From: a virus
IMG/VR virus record: IMGVR_UViG_3300044716_000427
Location: 1 to 64,000 of that record
Length of the DNA stretch: 64,000 nt
Strand: one strand, 5' to 3'
Each line of letters starts with the position of its first letter. Within the stretch, counting starts at the first letter, position 1. The notes under the pieces are model-generated. The model ran no database searches, was not told the DNA's origin, and was given only the letters and a program-made list of their open reading frames with translations. This document shows, in pieces, positions 30,422 to 40,781 of the stretch. A program made the position numbers and the translations under genes.

Positions 30422-31213
30422 ATGATAACGTACACTGAACTGAAGGGGGTCATGGCAGCAAACCTCGACGCAGAGGGAAGCGACCGATACCTTGACGTTC
30501 AGGACTACGTTCCAGCGATCAACTCTGCCATTTCCCGTGCAATGACAGCCGTTGGCTGGGCCATGGCTAACAGGAAGGGCAGCGAGGAGGCGCTACGCGA
30601 CCTCACCTATGTGAGGATATTCCAAACCAATTCGGAGGGCGGGGTTGCAATCAGTAACCCCGCCATCCTAAACCTATTGGGACACTCCATCTGGAACGTC
30701 CTTGGGGTTTATGCCCAGCCCGATACGGTGCCGCCAGATGCCTCACCCACCGCCCAGCCGGATAACGTGTCGCTGTATCGCCCCGATGTGGCGTGGAGTG
30801 GCTCGGGTAGCCCCGTGGAGCGCGTGACCCTTGAGGAGGTTCCCGTGCTTCGCAACAACGCATTCCTGAGCGGAAACGAGGTGCTTGCCAGCGCCCCCAA
30901 GAGGAGGACCTTTGCATACTACATCGTTGGCAACGCATCCTCCAACAACTACAACAGTGGCATTGGTGAGATAAGGGTGCTACCAAAAAGCGTAACCAGT
31001 AACTCCCTTGTGGCGATCAGCTACTTGTCACAGCCAACGGAACTGGACGCCAACAACTACCTTAACGCGACAATCGAATTTCCGCAGAGCATGAAGCGGA
31101 CACTGGCCAACTGGGCGTTGCAGTACATTTCTTGGAAGCAGGGGGATGGAACCAACCTGCAAATGAATGCCATGAAGGACGCTCAGGAACTGTTCCAGCT
31201 TACGGTAAACTGA
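30422..31213 (+). CDS. Head-tail connector candidate
   Basis: A 263-residue protein. A helical N-terminus (MITYTELKGVMAANLDAEGS... INSAISRAMTAVGWAM) and a helical C-terminus (QSMKRTLANWALQYISWKQG) flank beta-rich sequence, the form of connector or adaptor subunits that bind the portal. It is followed by a short gap with a promoter and the similar-looking gene 31229-31993. Confidence 0.72.
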   Translation: MITYTELKGVMAANLDAEGSDRYLDVQDYVPAINSAISRAMTAVGWAMANRKGSEEALRDLTYVRIFQTNSEGGVAISNPAILNLLGHSIWNVLGVYAQPDTVPPDASPTAQPDNVSLYRPDVAWSGSGSPVERVTLEEVPVLRNNAFLSGNEVLASAPKRRTFAYYIVGNASSNNYNSGIGEIRVLPKSVTSNSLVAISYLSQPTELDANNYLNATIEFPQSMKRTLANWALQYISWKQGDGTNLQMNAMKDAQELFQLTVN

Positions 31214-31214
31214 G

Positions 31215-31222
31215 TATCTTTG
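31215..31222 (+). promoter_or_regulatory. Promoter -7 box TATCTTTG
   Basis: Six bases before ATG 31229. Confidence 0.58.
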
Positions 31223-31228
31223 TGAACG

Positions 31229-31993
31229 ATGCCCACCTACGACCAGATCACGGACGACATTATGGTGGCCATGGGTTATACCCATGACGACTCCCTTCGC
31301 AATAAGGAGGCGGTACTTTACAACGTAAAGCTTGGCGTAGACAAGCTCAAAAGCCAGCAGCTTCAGAAGAACAAGGATGTGGGGGACTATCGCCGAAACA
31401 GCGACATGGTCTCCACGTTCATTGTCCCCATCACCCACAACGACGTTGAGGACAATGTGATCACGGACTTTGACGCAAGCTTCTTCGACCTGCCAACGAG
31501 CATCTACTCGCTGGACCACGACGGCGGGGTTAGCTTCGTCCGTTATCTACGCAACGAGATTCCATTCGGCTGTCCTCCTGCGGTGGCCCTGACCCCGTTC
31601 ACGGGTGCCACGCTGGCATCCATGCACACGTTCTACCAGAGCGCCTATCAGCGCCCCCAGAGTAATCGCCCGTACTTTGCCCGCGCAAGGGCCAAGACTG
31701 GTGACACATACAGGGACCGGGTGTATCTGTTCGGCGTATCCACGGAGATCGAGCATCTGCTTGTTGGCCTGTACGCCGCACCGGACTACACGGAGATCGA
31801 CCCTGACGAGGAGATCGGACTGCCCCCTCACCTTCTGATGGCCCTCAAGCAGATGGTCATCGACCTTGAGCGTTGGGCGCTTCAAATCCCGCAGGAGCGA
31901 TTGAAGAACGATGGCAGAGACTTTGAGCCTAATCAAATTGTTCGTACCGAGCGTCAGATGTCGCTTAATAACCCCATTCAGCTTGACAATTGA
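31229..31993 (+). CDS. Head-tail connector or neck candidate
   Basis: A 254-residue protein, MPTYDQITDDIMVAMGYTHD. It starts with two helices, has beta-rich middle parts (MVSTFIVPITHNDVEDNVIT) and ends in a long helix (LLMALKQMVIDLERWALQIP). The layout mirrors the two adjacent genes, so all three may be neck or ring proteins. No family was recognised with certainty. Confidence 0.74.
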   Translation: MPTYDQITDDIMVAMGYTHDDSLRNKEAVLYNVKLGVDKLKSQQLQKNKDVGDYRRNSDMVSTFIVPITHNDVEDNVITDFDASFFDLPTSIYSLDHDGGVSFVRYLRNEIPFGCPPAVALTPFTGATLASMHTFYQSAYQRPQSNRPYFARARAKTGDTYRDRVYLFGVSTEIEHLLVGLYAAPDYTEIDPDEEIGLPPHLLMALKQMVIDLERWALQIPQERLKNDGRDFEPNQIVRTERQMSLNNPIQLDN

Positions 31994-32027
31994 TGTCAAT
32001 GTCGCCAACTAACCACACAGAACTCTA

Positions 32028-32777
32028 ATGCCACTGGGTAATGCGACATTTGACATGGGTGAGATCCTCACCGCAGCCTCGCAGGAGTTGCGCGACCCTG
32101 AGTTTGGTCGCCTTGGCAAGCCATTCTACGTCTCCGCCTGTCAGCGTGGGCTGACGGAGATGAACTCCCACACTAACTTTTACAAGAAGACATGGCAATC
32201 GAGCATACCGGAGAACCTGATCTTGGAGCTACCACAGGACCTGACGGAGGCGGACGGGATCTACCTGTTCAGCGGGAGCGACTGCAACATCCAGACCTCG
32301 ACCATCCTGTTCATCAAGCCCAATATGTGGCACCAAGGCGGGGAAGGGTATATAGCCAACAACAAGGGGAAGAACCGGGACGAACTTCAGTGGTCGCTGA
32401 AGTGGAACGAGGCACCCCCCAATCACATCTACTTCGCAGGCTTACGCGGCGGTAATCTGTATATGTCCCCCTCTTGCAGGACCTTTGAGAAGGTGCACGT
32501 CGCATACACGGGATTGGGGATGGAATGCTTCGGGGATGACTTCCGCATCCCGCACTGGTGTCGCGAGGCCATCACAGACTTCGTCATCCACCGCGCTGCA
32601 TTGGCTATGGAGCGAGAGGACCCACAATTCCTTGCACGGGTCATCCAACGCAAGGAGAACGAACTGAAGTCACCCAGCGGCTCTTGGTACACTGCCATTG
32701 GCCGCTACAAGCGCCTTGACAAGAAGGGCCGCTACGACACCACTGCGTACAACTTCCGCTTCGGCCACTTCCCATAA
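32028..32777 (+). CDS. Neck or tail-adaptor candidate
   Basis: A 249-residue protein, MPLGNATFDMGEILTAASQE, with a helical start, a beta-rich centre (LELPQDLTEADGIYLFSG) and helix AITDFVIHRAALAMERED. The pattern of a short helical start, jelly-like centre and a helical end continues from the previous genes. Confidence 0.74.
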   Translation: MPLGNATFDMGEILTAASQELRDPEFGRLGKPFYVSACQRGLTEMNSHTNFYKKTWQSSIPENLILELPQDLTEADGIYLFSGSDCNIQTSTILFIKPNMWHQGGEGYIANNKGKNRDELQWSLKWNEAPPNHIYFAGLRGGNLYMSPSCRTFEKVHVAYTGLGMECFGDDFRIPHWCREAITDFVIHRAALAMEREDPQFLARVIQRKENELKSPSGSWYTAIGRYKRLDKKGRYDTTAYNFRFGHFP

Positions 32778-32790
32778 TCATCATCGCGCT

Positions 32791-33480
32791 ATGAATAAGG
32801 CAGAGTCTGAGGGCAACACGCGAACCGCTCCCTATCAGTCTAGGGACTTGAAAGATTATGCGTACCGGACGCAAATGTATGCCGATAGCCTTATTATGCA
32901 CAATTACTACGCACGGCAAGCTAGTCTAATGCGTAGGGACCCGTCAAGGTGGATGAAAGAGTCTGCTGCGGTCACCGGCCTAATTAAAGATCCTGCTGTT
33001 GATGCTGCCGCTACTAGGCTTCAAAGGGCCGGAAGCAAACATTGGGAGGGCGGTCCACTATTAGAAGGTATATTCAGGACGGATAATGGCATTATTTACA
33101 TGGGTCAGCCAACTAGTAGGTATCCAACACAAAAAGTTCTGCCTCCCATTGAAGGTGGTCCTACTAACAGGGCAACACCAGTATATTCAGCACCAACACA
33201 ACCTGTATCATACAAAAAACTAAACCCCGTCCCTCGAGAAACCCTCCAGCGCATAGAGCCTCGCATTCCAATTCCTCCGTCGTCTTTTGCAAGAACACCA
33301 ATTTCTGTTCCCCAGCCCAGTTATACTCGCCCTAGCTATAGATTTACACCGGGGTTTGTAGACCCCCGCGTTGCTGCCTCGGCTAGACAATCAGCCGCTG
33401 ATGGAGAATTGTTAACTCGTGAGCAATTAGAATATAGAAATAGAGTAATGAGAAGGCAAGCAACTCCAATGACATTCTAA
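32791..33480 (+). CDS. Proline-rich virion-region protein of unknown function
   Basis: A 229-residue protein starting MNKAESEGNTRTAPYQSRDL. The second half is proline/serine/threonine-rich and probably disordered (about 115-195). It is more AT-rich than its neighbours, which suggests separate ancestry. The frame is open upstream, but that overlaps the previous gene out of frame. It may be a linker or internal virion protein. Confidence 0.68.
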   Translation: MNKAESEGNTRTAPYQSRDLKDYAYRTQMYADSLIMHNYYARQASLMRRDPSRWMKESAAVTGLIKDPAVDAAATRLQRAGSKHWEGGPLLEGIFRTDNGIIYMGQPTSRYPTQKVLPPIEGGPTNRATPVYSAPTQPVSYKKLNPVPRETLQRIEPRIPIPPSSFARTPISVPQPSYTRPSYRFTPGFVDPRVAASARQSAADGELLTREQLEYRNRVMRRQATPMTF

Positions 33481-33481
33481 A

Positions 33482-36400
33482 ATGCCAAAACTCCTTCACT
33501 TCCCTTGGCTGCGTAGGCTGCTGAACAAGGGCGTCAATACTGACGTCCTCCCAGAGCTCATGCCCGAGGGTACCGCAAGGGAGGCCATCAACGTCCGCCC
33601 CGGCTCCATCACTGGCAATGCCGGTGGCGCGGAGGCTATCAAGGGGGAGGATGTTGTGTACACGGTGCCCGTTGAGCAGCCGGACCCCACTGGATACGTA
33701 CTCATCGGTAGCTGTACGTGCAACAACCGTCTTGTGGAATTTTGGGCAAGTGAGAGCTTTGACTTTGCATCTAGCACATTCGTTCCAATCGTTCGCGTTG
33801 ATGGCGTCGTTGTGGCCCAGAGCCGCAACATCCCATACGTGTGGAATCGCCCACTGCAAATCGCTGTGGCGGATGACTTCTTTGGCACATCCATCTCTGC
33901 GAATGAAGACGCCAATGGCGTTGTAACGGGTCGTGGCGTAGTTTACCCCGCCGACCACAACTCTGCCCCACTATACTGGGACATCAGCCAGCTTTTAGCG
34001 TTTGCCCAGTCCACCCCGCAGAACCCTGCATACTTTGGCGACAACTACCAAGTTGGATTCAACTCCGTTGGGCTGTTCAATACCCCAGAGTTTCCCATAC
34101 ACACAAGGAACTTGGAGGTTGCCATCGGACTACCCGTTGGTCAGTATCAGTACGCCCTTCGCTACGTAACCCCCGCTGGAGACAGGACCAACATTGGCCC
34201 TTGGACCCCGCTAATTACCGTCCCATTAAATCAGTCTGAAATTCGTCCTTGGGAGCAATCTCATTACCCAGCAGCAACAACAGTCGGAGGGGTTCCCGAG
34301 CAGCCGTCTCCGTATGGCGTTGAAATTAGGTATAGGGTTGACAACATATATGGCTTTTCTGGTATTGAGGTTGTACGCAAAAAATATAACACCGCAGACA
34401 ATATTGGCACTACGGAGGTTGTTAGCATTACCCAAATACAGCCAAATGAAAACTCTGTAATTACGTTTATTGACCCATCTGATGCTATTTCAGACCCAAT
34501 AGCGGTTCCGGACGATGAGGCCAACATCAAAATAATTGCTGTAAATAAACCAAAGTCTGTTGAGTATTCAGACCGCCGTATTACGTATGCAAACTTTGAA
34601 ACATTTCCAAAGATTGCAGCCGATGTAGAGTTTATTGAGCGCGACGGAAGGACCATCTTTCCTGTAACGCAGGGCGTATGTACTCGGTGGTTTGACCCCG
34701 ACTACAATCCCAATGGTCCGAACCCAAGGGAGAATGAAAGCAACTACACGTATTGGAACGACGGGTACTCTGACCCAGTAAACAACACCTACCTAAAGAG
34801 CTTCATGCGCGGTGAGCGTTATGGCATTGGGGTGATGTTCTGGAACCAGTACACCGAGCAAAGCTTTGTAAGAGAGGTTCCTCTTGGCTCTGCTTCAGTT
34901 ACCAATGAAGGATACCAATTCCCCAACAGGAGGGATAAGCGACTTGGAAGAAGCTTCGTTTATAGCGGTGGATATCAAGGGGTAAGCAATCTAAGCACCG
35001 TTCAGGCATCAAATGATTTGACCGGAACTCCCGGCGGAGTTGTGTTCCCGACATTTGAGGCGTTCTCTCAGGGGAGCGTAAGGAAAAACCGCCCTACTGG
35101 AGGCGGCAACGGCCAGCCTTGGAGTGGCTTCGGAGATATAAACAGGCTTATTTTTGACGGGTCAACATTTAGTCCATTTGGACCAACTAATCCGGTTGTC
35201 AATCCAACTCCAGCCAATAATCAAACGCGCTTATCTCAGTCGCCAAATCGTTTTGGATACACAACTGCTGTCGAAAACTCGGGGTCTTATCCTACTATTT
35301 CATGGTCCCCGGAATCGGCATACCAAGTTGGCACTGCCTCTGGCCAACAACCACTGACTGGTAACATTTGGGCGCCTCGGCATTATGCACTTGGCGGAAT
35401 GATTGAGGGGGTTTCTAATATACCTAGCAATACTACCGTTATGTCTGTTATGCGAACAGCCCCTGCTGGTCGCGTAGTGGCTCAGGGGATTGCTTGCTGG
35501 AGAGTTGGTCAAACTGGCAACACGCCAACTAGTTCTGAAAGCTACACAAAAGACCGGAACAGGCTAAGTGTCCTTATTCCAGATTTTAAGAATGCGGTTG
35601 TTAGTCAATCTATTATTGACTTGTTTGAAACAAACCCAAGTTCATTTGGGATTCAGTTTGTAAGCCCTCTTGGCTTTTACACGGAGCAATACTCCGGAGC
35701 TACTCGACTTGGAGGTTTGAGAATTATTCAAAGCGGAGCATCTGATTTTTTGTCTTATGCCGGAGTACAATGGGACAATGGGCAAGTGGTAAACAATGGT
35801 CTTGAGACTGATGCTTACACGGTTCCAAGCTCTGACGCTCAGTATGTTGGGTACGGCGCATGGAGAAGCGACGCTGGAATAGCTTCAAACGTATGGTCCT
35901 CTGAAGGCGGGAATCGAGTTTTTAGCATATCTAATGTTGAATCAATTACAGAAAACCAGTTCACAAAATGGGATATTACAATAAGTGAAGATATTTACAA
36001 TTATCAACTTGCTGGTTCAGGAACATCCGTAACGTCCAATTCCTCTTCAGTAAAAAATTGGCATGAGCCATGGTATGTTGTAAACATCGTCATAGACGAG
36101 GCGGTCATTCCAAATGACTCAATTGATAAATACGTTGAGACCGGCTATCACATTAAGACCGAATCTTGCATTGGTATAACGCCTTCTCAAAACCAGCAAG
36201 ATGGCATCTATCAGGATTTCCCTCTTCTTAACGAGAGGCGGGGCGATGTTTACGCCAGTTATTCTTCTGTAATTCAAGCATACCCATCATCTTCCCCCGG
36301 GGATGCCGAGCATAACCGATATGTGTATGTGGACAATGGCTTGGGGGTGAAGCCATGGCTTTGCGTAACGGACAACTTTTACGCAAACGTCAATGCTCTG

Positions 36401-38293
36401 GGCATTCTTGCCGCACTCTCTACGGACGGATTTTTTACTATGCCGGACGGGGTTGTTATTTATGGCGTGTATAGCTTGATTGCGGCAGATGAATGGAGGT
36501 CTTCAAGCATGGAGCAATTTGTTGGAACTGTTCGGTTTGGTCAGTGGATTTCTGTTCTTGGCGGGGCCCCTAGCTTGGATGTGGCGGCTCCTTCAGATGG
36601 TTGCAGGATTCTTGTTCGCTACAATAGCTACGAGCCAATTCGATTCTTTGGTGGAGATTGCACCGTTTCTCCTAGCTTGGATGCTTTGTTTAATAGAAAT
36701 TTTATGTATGGCGGAGATGGTTCTATATCAGGAAACGACCTCTCTAATTCATTTGCCGTAGATGGTCTTCCGATGCCATACAGAAGGTGGTCAAAAGCTT
36801 CCGGGTATGAAGTTCCTCTTATTTCGGCATTGCCAAGCGGAGAAAACATAGCAATGCCCGATAACCTTCTATTTGGCCAAAGCGCAAAAAGGCAGTGGGC
36901 TGTTTATTGGGACGCTGAACAACGGTCCGCAATTAGGCACTCTTCAAGTTCGGCAAACGGGCCATTTGAGTGGCCGAGAATTGGCTACTTGTTAAAGTGG
37001 GCCGGATCATGGAGTACAAACATAAATGATGATCTTTACTCGTACCCAACAGATGTAGATGGGTATAACCTGAACGCAATATCAAATTCGGCGCTAGGTG
37101 GGTTTACTTTAGGTAGTTCAATCAATCCCAACTACATTAAGCAAGCCCCTGTGACTGGATTTGGTGTCCCGTTTGTAAGTTCGGGCGGCACCTTTGAGGA
37201 AAAGTTCTACTTCCCCACCGGGCTCATCGCTTCTGCCGAGTTCAATCAACTTGTACAGGATTCTCCAAGCTTGAGGACGTTCACCGAGCTGACCTTGAAG
37301 ACCATCAGCGAGGAGAACGGGGAGATTAAGACCATCGCCTCTGCGCTGGCTGGCGGTGGCCGAAACCTCTACGCATGGACCGACAACGGGGTATCTCGCG
37401 TCCTGACCAACAAGAACGTGCTTACGGGGGCCTCCGGAGAGCTTATCTCCACTCAAGCGGTAGAGAATTACTGGGGCGAGGAAATGTGGATCAGTCGGAA
37501 CATTGGCATTCCTGATCAGATGTGGCAGGCGTTCGTCAAGGGCTACGCCCCAACTGGAGACGGGTATGCGGACAACTTCTTCTGGGCCAACCGCAATAGC
37601 CTGTATCGCATGGTGGGTGACAGCATCATCGACATTGGTCGCGAGAAGTTCCTTGCGTATATGCTACCAATCCTGCGTAACTATCCCCGTACCTATGTCC
37701 CGGGAACCAATGGCTTCTACAACGCCAAGTACAACGAGGCGTGGATGTCATTCAATGAGGTACTTGACGAGAACAACAAGGCGTCAAGGAAGTTGGTGGT
37801 CTTCAACCCCGAAATCAACGCTTGGAACGGGTTGTATACGTATGACTTTGATGGATACACTCAGGTGGGCAATGACGTGTTCGGTCACCGTGAACTACAA
37901 ACCTTCAAGCTTGACCAAGGGTGGACCATCAATGACGCTACCCGTGAGGCGTCCATCACCGTGCCAATGGCCGTGGACAGGAACAACGACATGGACAGCT
38001 TTAAGGAGTTCATCCGCTGGCGCGTGGTTGGAAGCAAGCCTGACAAAATGCAGATCCTTGACCCTGACTTCGTGGTCATGTCCCAGATGCCCAATCCCTT
38101 GGTCTTCCCTATCAACCCGCTGTGGGTAAAAGAGTACGACGGATGGGAGGGATGGGCAGACAGGACCCTTGCATCATACGATTCCCAAAGGAGACTCCCG
38201 CAAAAGCGTTATTTTTACCTTCGATTGATCTGGAACAGGGAGGAGGACGTCAATGCCACTTCTCTGAGTGGACAACTAAAACCGATAAAATAA
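33482..38293 (+). CDS. Large tail nozzle-like protein
   Basis: A 1603-residue protein. The N-terminus (LNKGVNTDVLPELMPEGTAR, then EAINVRPGSITGNAGGAEAI) resembles the start of podovirus tail nozzle proteins of the T7 gp12 / P22 gp10 kind and their crAss-like counterparts, which form a beta-propeller at the tail tip. Most of the rest is beta-rich. The middle (about bases 34200-37150) is clearly more AT-rich than both ends, as if an inner domain had been exchanged. It probably closes the DNA channel and carries fibres. Confidence 0.76.
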   Translation: MPKLLHFPWLRRLLNKGVNTDVLPELMPEGTAREAINVRPGSITGNAGGAEAIKGEDVVYTVPVEQPDPTGYVLIGSCTCNNRLVEFWASESFDFASSTFVPIVRVDGVVVAQSRNIPYVWNRPLQIAVADDFFGTSISANEDANGVVTGRGVVYPADHNSAPLYWDISQLLAFAQSTPQNPAYFGDNYQVGFNSVGLFNTPEFPIHTRNLEVAIGLPVGQYQYALRYVTPAGDRTNIGPWTPLITVPLNQSEIRPWEQSHYPAATTVGGVPEQPSPYGVEIRYRVDNIYGFSGIEVVRKKYNTADNIGTTEVVSITQIQPNENSVITFIDPSDAISDPIAVPDDEANIKIIAVNKPKSVEYSDRRITYANFETFPKIAADVEFIERDGRTIFPVTQGVCTRWFDPDYNPNGPNPRENESNYTYWNDGYSDPVNNTYLKSFMRGERYGIGVMFWNQYTEQSFVREVPLGSASVTNEGYQFPNRRDKRLGRSFVYSGGYQGVSNLSTVQASNDLTGTPGGVVFPTFEAFSQGSVRKNRPTGGGNGQPWSGFGDINRLIFDGSTFSPFGPTNPVVNPTPANNQTRLSQSPNRFGYTTAVENSGSYPTISWSPESAYQVGTASGQQPLTGNIWAPRHYALGGMIEGVSNIPSNTTVMSVMRTAPAGRVVAQGIACWRVGQTGNTPTSSESYTKDRNRLSVLIPDFKNAVVSQSIIDLFETNPSSFGIQFVSPLGFYTEQYSGATRLGGLRIIQSGASDFLSYAGVQWDNGQVVNNGLETDAYTVPSSDAQYVGYGAWRSDAGIASNVWSSEGGNRVFSISNVESITENQFTKWDITISEDIYNYQLAGSGTSVTSNSSSVKNWHEPWYVVNIVIDEAVIPNDSIDKYVETGYHIKTESCIGITPSQNQQDGIYQDFPLLNERRGDVYASYSSVIQAYPSSSPGDAEHNRYVYVDNGLGVKPWLCVTDNFYANVNALGILAALSTDGFFTMPDGVVIYGVYSLIAADEWRSSSMEQFVGTVRFGQWISVLGGAPSLDVAAPSDGCRILVRYNSYEPIRFFGGDCTVSPSLDALFNRNFMYGGDGSISGNDLSNSFAVDGLPMPYRRWSKASGYEVPLISALPSGENIAMPDNLLFGQSAKRQWAVYWDAEQRSAIRHSSSSANGPFEWPRIGYLLKWAGSWSTNINDDLYSYPTDVDGYNLNAISNSALGGFTLGSSINPNYIKQAPVTGFGVPFVSSGGTFEEKFYFPTGLIASAEFNQLVQDSPSLRTFTELTLKTISEENGEIKTIASALAGGGRNLYAWTDNGVSRVLTNKNVLTGASGELISTQAVENYWGEEMWISRNIGIPDQMWQAFVKGYAPTGDGYADNFFWANRNSLYRMVGDSIIDIGREKFLAYMLPILRNYPRTYVPGTNGFYNAKYNEAWMSFNEVLDENNKASRKLVVFNPEINAWNGLYTYDFDGYTQVGNDVFGHRELQTFKLDQGWTINDATREASITVPMAVDRNNDMDSFKEFIRWRVVGSKPDKMQILDPDFVVMSQMPNPLVFPINPLWVKEYDGWEGWADRTLASYDSQRRLPQKRYFYLRLIWNREEDVNATSLSGQLKPIK

Positions 38294-38294
38294 G

Positions 38295-38855
38295 ATGGCT
38301 CTACCGCTTATTCTAATGGGAGCTGCCTTTGCAGCCAATGCCGTCACTGCTGGTGTACGGGCAGGCAAGGCCAATAAGCTTGACAAGAAGTACGAGCAGA
38401 TGGAGGCGAACCTCCAGCCCGTAAGTCCAGAGCAGATTGAGTATCTCAATCGCGTAAAGTCCCAAGAAAGGGCTATGCGAATGGGCACCGACATCAGCTC
38501 GGCGGTGGGCAGGCGTGGCATAGATCAATCACTATCGACAACGCAACGCAATCTTATGAAGATGGGCTCTTCAGGAGTTAGCAATATGCTCAGGGCTCAA
38601 ACTGGAGCAACTCAAGGATATGCCGATCTTGCCGGGCGATCACAGCAGTCGGCAAATCAATTGTTCATGTTCCAGCATCCGATCATTGAGGGGATGAGCA
38701 AGGCTAGGTACGACCTTGAGCGCAGCAAGTCTCAGCGAGTAATGGCTCAAGGCGCAATGATGCGTCAGGGCGCTAACGAGGCAATGAGTGCTGCTGTTGG
38801 CAGTCTTGCAGCCGGTGCAGACTATGCAACCGGAGGAACCGGCGGACTCGGATAA
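38295..38855 (+). CDS. Putative DNA-ejection protein, small
   Basis: A 186-residue protein. A hydrophobic alanine-rich start (MALPLILMGAAFAANAVTAG) is followed by helices rich in glutamine, methionine and alanine (about 45-165) and a glycine-rich end. Internal virion proteins ejected with DNA in podoviruses often look like this. It starts two bases after the nozzle gene. Confidence 0.72.
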   Translation: MALPLILMGAAFAANAVTAGVRAGKANKLDKKYEQMEANLQPVSPEQIEYLNRVKSQERAMRMGTDISSAVGRRGIDQSLSTTQRNLMKMGSSGVSNMLRAQTGATQGYADLAGRSQQSANQLFMFQHPIIEGMSKARYDLERSKSQRVMAQGAMMRQGANEAMSAAVGSLAAGADYATGGTGGLG

Positions 38856-38867
38856 AACTTGAGAACA

Positions 38868-40769
38868 ATGGCTTTATTAGATAATATTAGACAAGTCGTC
38901 AGGAGTGCAGGCGGTGCAGCCCCTGATCAGTTATTCCCAATAGAAACTGATAATAGGAGGGACGCGCCCATCATTGATCAAGAGGCGGCGGACCAAGCGG
39001 CGGCAGCCCAAGCGGCTGCTGATGAAGCCGCACAAAATCAAGGGTATTCCTATTCTCCCCCACAGCAACAACAAGTCCAATCCGCCACATATACCAACGA
39101 GGACTTCTATCCCGGCCCAGCCGACCCCGCTCAGTTCGCATTTAGGGAAGGATTGCAAGTGGTTGCTCGTCCCGGACGTATGCCGATGGGAGCAATTGCC
39201 AAGGCGGCTGCATCAATCGAGCGAAAAAGGCAGCAGACAAATCAAGCGAAGGATGAAATAGCCGACCTTATTAACAGGAGGGTTAATATCAAGGACCCTA
39301 ATAGGCAGCAGGCTTTTAATGAGTATGCTAGCGGCGTCGTTCAAGAGCAGCTTGAAGGCTTTGCTGATTCGGAAATACAAGCAGCCGCGCAAGCAGAGAA
39401 GGATAAAATACAAAAGAAGGCTGATAAGATTAGAAAAATTCAGACTAAGAGCAGACTTATTGATAAGATTGGTCTAGGCGAAGTATTTGATCAGGAGGAG
39501 AAGAAGAAGAAAATGCTTGTTGATGCTGAGAAAAGGACAGCGCAACTGGTCGGCATGGAAGATGCCTTGAAAGATGCATTTTTCAAAGACCCAAATAAGG
39601 TTAATAAACTATACGCTGAAGTAGCAAAAGACCCAAGGAAGAGGGGGATTTTACTTGAAAAAATGCGTCAGCTTGAGGCGTATGGCAGGGTGATGGACAA
39701 GAACTATGAAGAGGCAAAAAAGTATTATGAGGATTACCGTAATCCTTCAAAGGAATTTGTCCGAGACGAGTATCTTCGTTCGCGGGCAGAGCGCATCTTA
39801 AATCCCGATTTCTATGGAACGAAAGATGGAGAAATTGTCTATGAGGGTAAAATTGAAGACTTGCTAGCAGACAATACTGCTTATAATAGGGCAGTAACCC
39901 TTAACGACTATTTCCAAAGGCAGGTTTTGAATTCTGCAAATCAAGTCAGTTTTGCCACAAAAACATATGACCCAGTATCTAAAGCAGGATACTGGCTTGT
40001 TAAGGACGGAAAAGATTGGGAAGATTTCAAAGATGTGCAATCCATTGAGCTTGCAAACAGAGCTCCTGAAGCACTTCAGGATTATTGGGAAAAGAAAACC
40101 GGAGAAAAGATTAGCAATGATGCGGACCTTAAAAAGGCGGCAAAGGACTATTTAGATGGAATGCTTCCGGCCAAATATGAGCAGAAGATGACCGTAAAGC
40201 CTGTTAGCGGCGGGGGCGGTGGAGGTGACAACAAAACCGAGTATGCTACTGGGGGCGTCGCCAATACCGAAACGATTATACCTGATGCAGCTCAAGCATA
40301 TGGGATGACTCCAATGCAGGGCGGCACTATGAGTATCCTTGCTGTTCCGCTGTCAATGACCACTGGCGGCAAGGCCGTTACCCCCGAACCGTTAGATTTC
40401 CAAAAAGGAAATAAGAATGTTACGATGATTCCGCTGAGGGTCGAGATGAATAAAGCAAACGGTCTGGCTTACGTGGTTGGACTTGATGCCAATGATGAGA
40501 CCGTAAATAATATAATAAAAAAGGAAGGAGAGATTGATTCTTGGGAGATGGAAGCATCGGGCCTCACGATTAAGACAACAGGTTCTGACGGCAAGGTAAC
40601 CACTAGAAAAATAACAAGCAAACCAATTGTGTATGTCCCTATCAACGGGTCAGCCCCAGATGCAAACTATAACTTGCTTCGATTGCGTGACAACTGGACT
40701 GGCGTAGAGGCGTTACTTAGAGAGAATATGGCGGCACCAAACCCTTCAGCCGGACTTCCGGTTCGGTAA
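38868..40769 (+). CDS. Putative internal virion protein
   Basis: A 633-residue protein starting MALLDNIRQVVRSAGGAAPD. It has a disordered glutamine/alanine-rich stretch (about 35-80), long charged coiled coils (about 110-290) and a beta-rich C-terminus with a short glycine linker (GGGGGG). ATG 38868 was preferred over the upstream TTG. The position between ejection-type genes suggests packaged cargo. Confidence 0.72.
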   Translation: MALLDNIRQVVRSAGGAAPDQLFPIETDNRRDAPIIDQEAADQAAAAQAAADEAAQNQGYSYSPPQQQQVQSATYTNEDFYPGPADPAQFAFREGLQVVARPGRMPMGAIAKAAASIERKRQQTNQAKDEIADLINRRVNIKDPNRQQAFNEYASGVVQEQLEGFADSEIQAAAQAEKDKIQKKADKIRKIQTKSRLIDKIGLGEVFDQEEKKKKMLVDAEKRTAQLVGMEDALKDAFFKDPNKVNKLYAEVAKDPRKRGILLEKMRQLEAYGRVMDKNYEEAKKYYEDYRNPSKEFVRDEYLRSRAERILNPDFYGTKDGEIVYEGKIEDLLADNTAYNRAVTLNDYFQRQVLNSANQVSFATKTYDPVSKAGYWLVKDGKDWEDFKDVQSIELANRAPEALQDYWEKKTGEKISNDADLKKAAKDYLDGMLPAKYEQKMTVKPVSGGGGGGDNKTEYATGGVANTETIIPDAAQAYGMTPMQGGTMSILAVPLSMTTGGKAVTPEPLDFQKGNKNVTMIPLRVEMNKANGLAYVVGLDANDETVNNIIKKEGEIDSWEMEASGLTIKTTGSDGKVTTRKITSKPIVYVPINGSAPDANYNLLRLRDNWTGVEALLRENMAAPNPSAGLPVR

Positions 40770-40781
40770 AAACAAGGCAAA

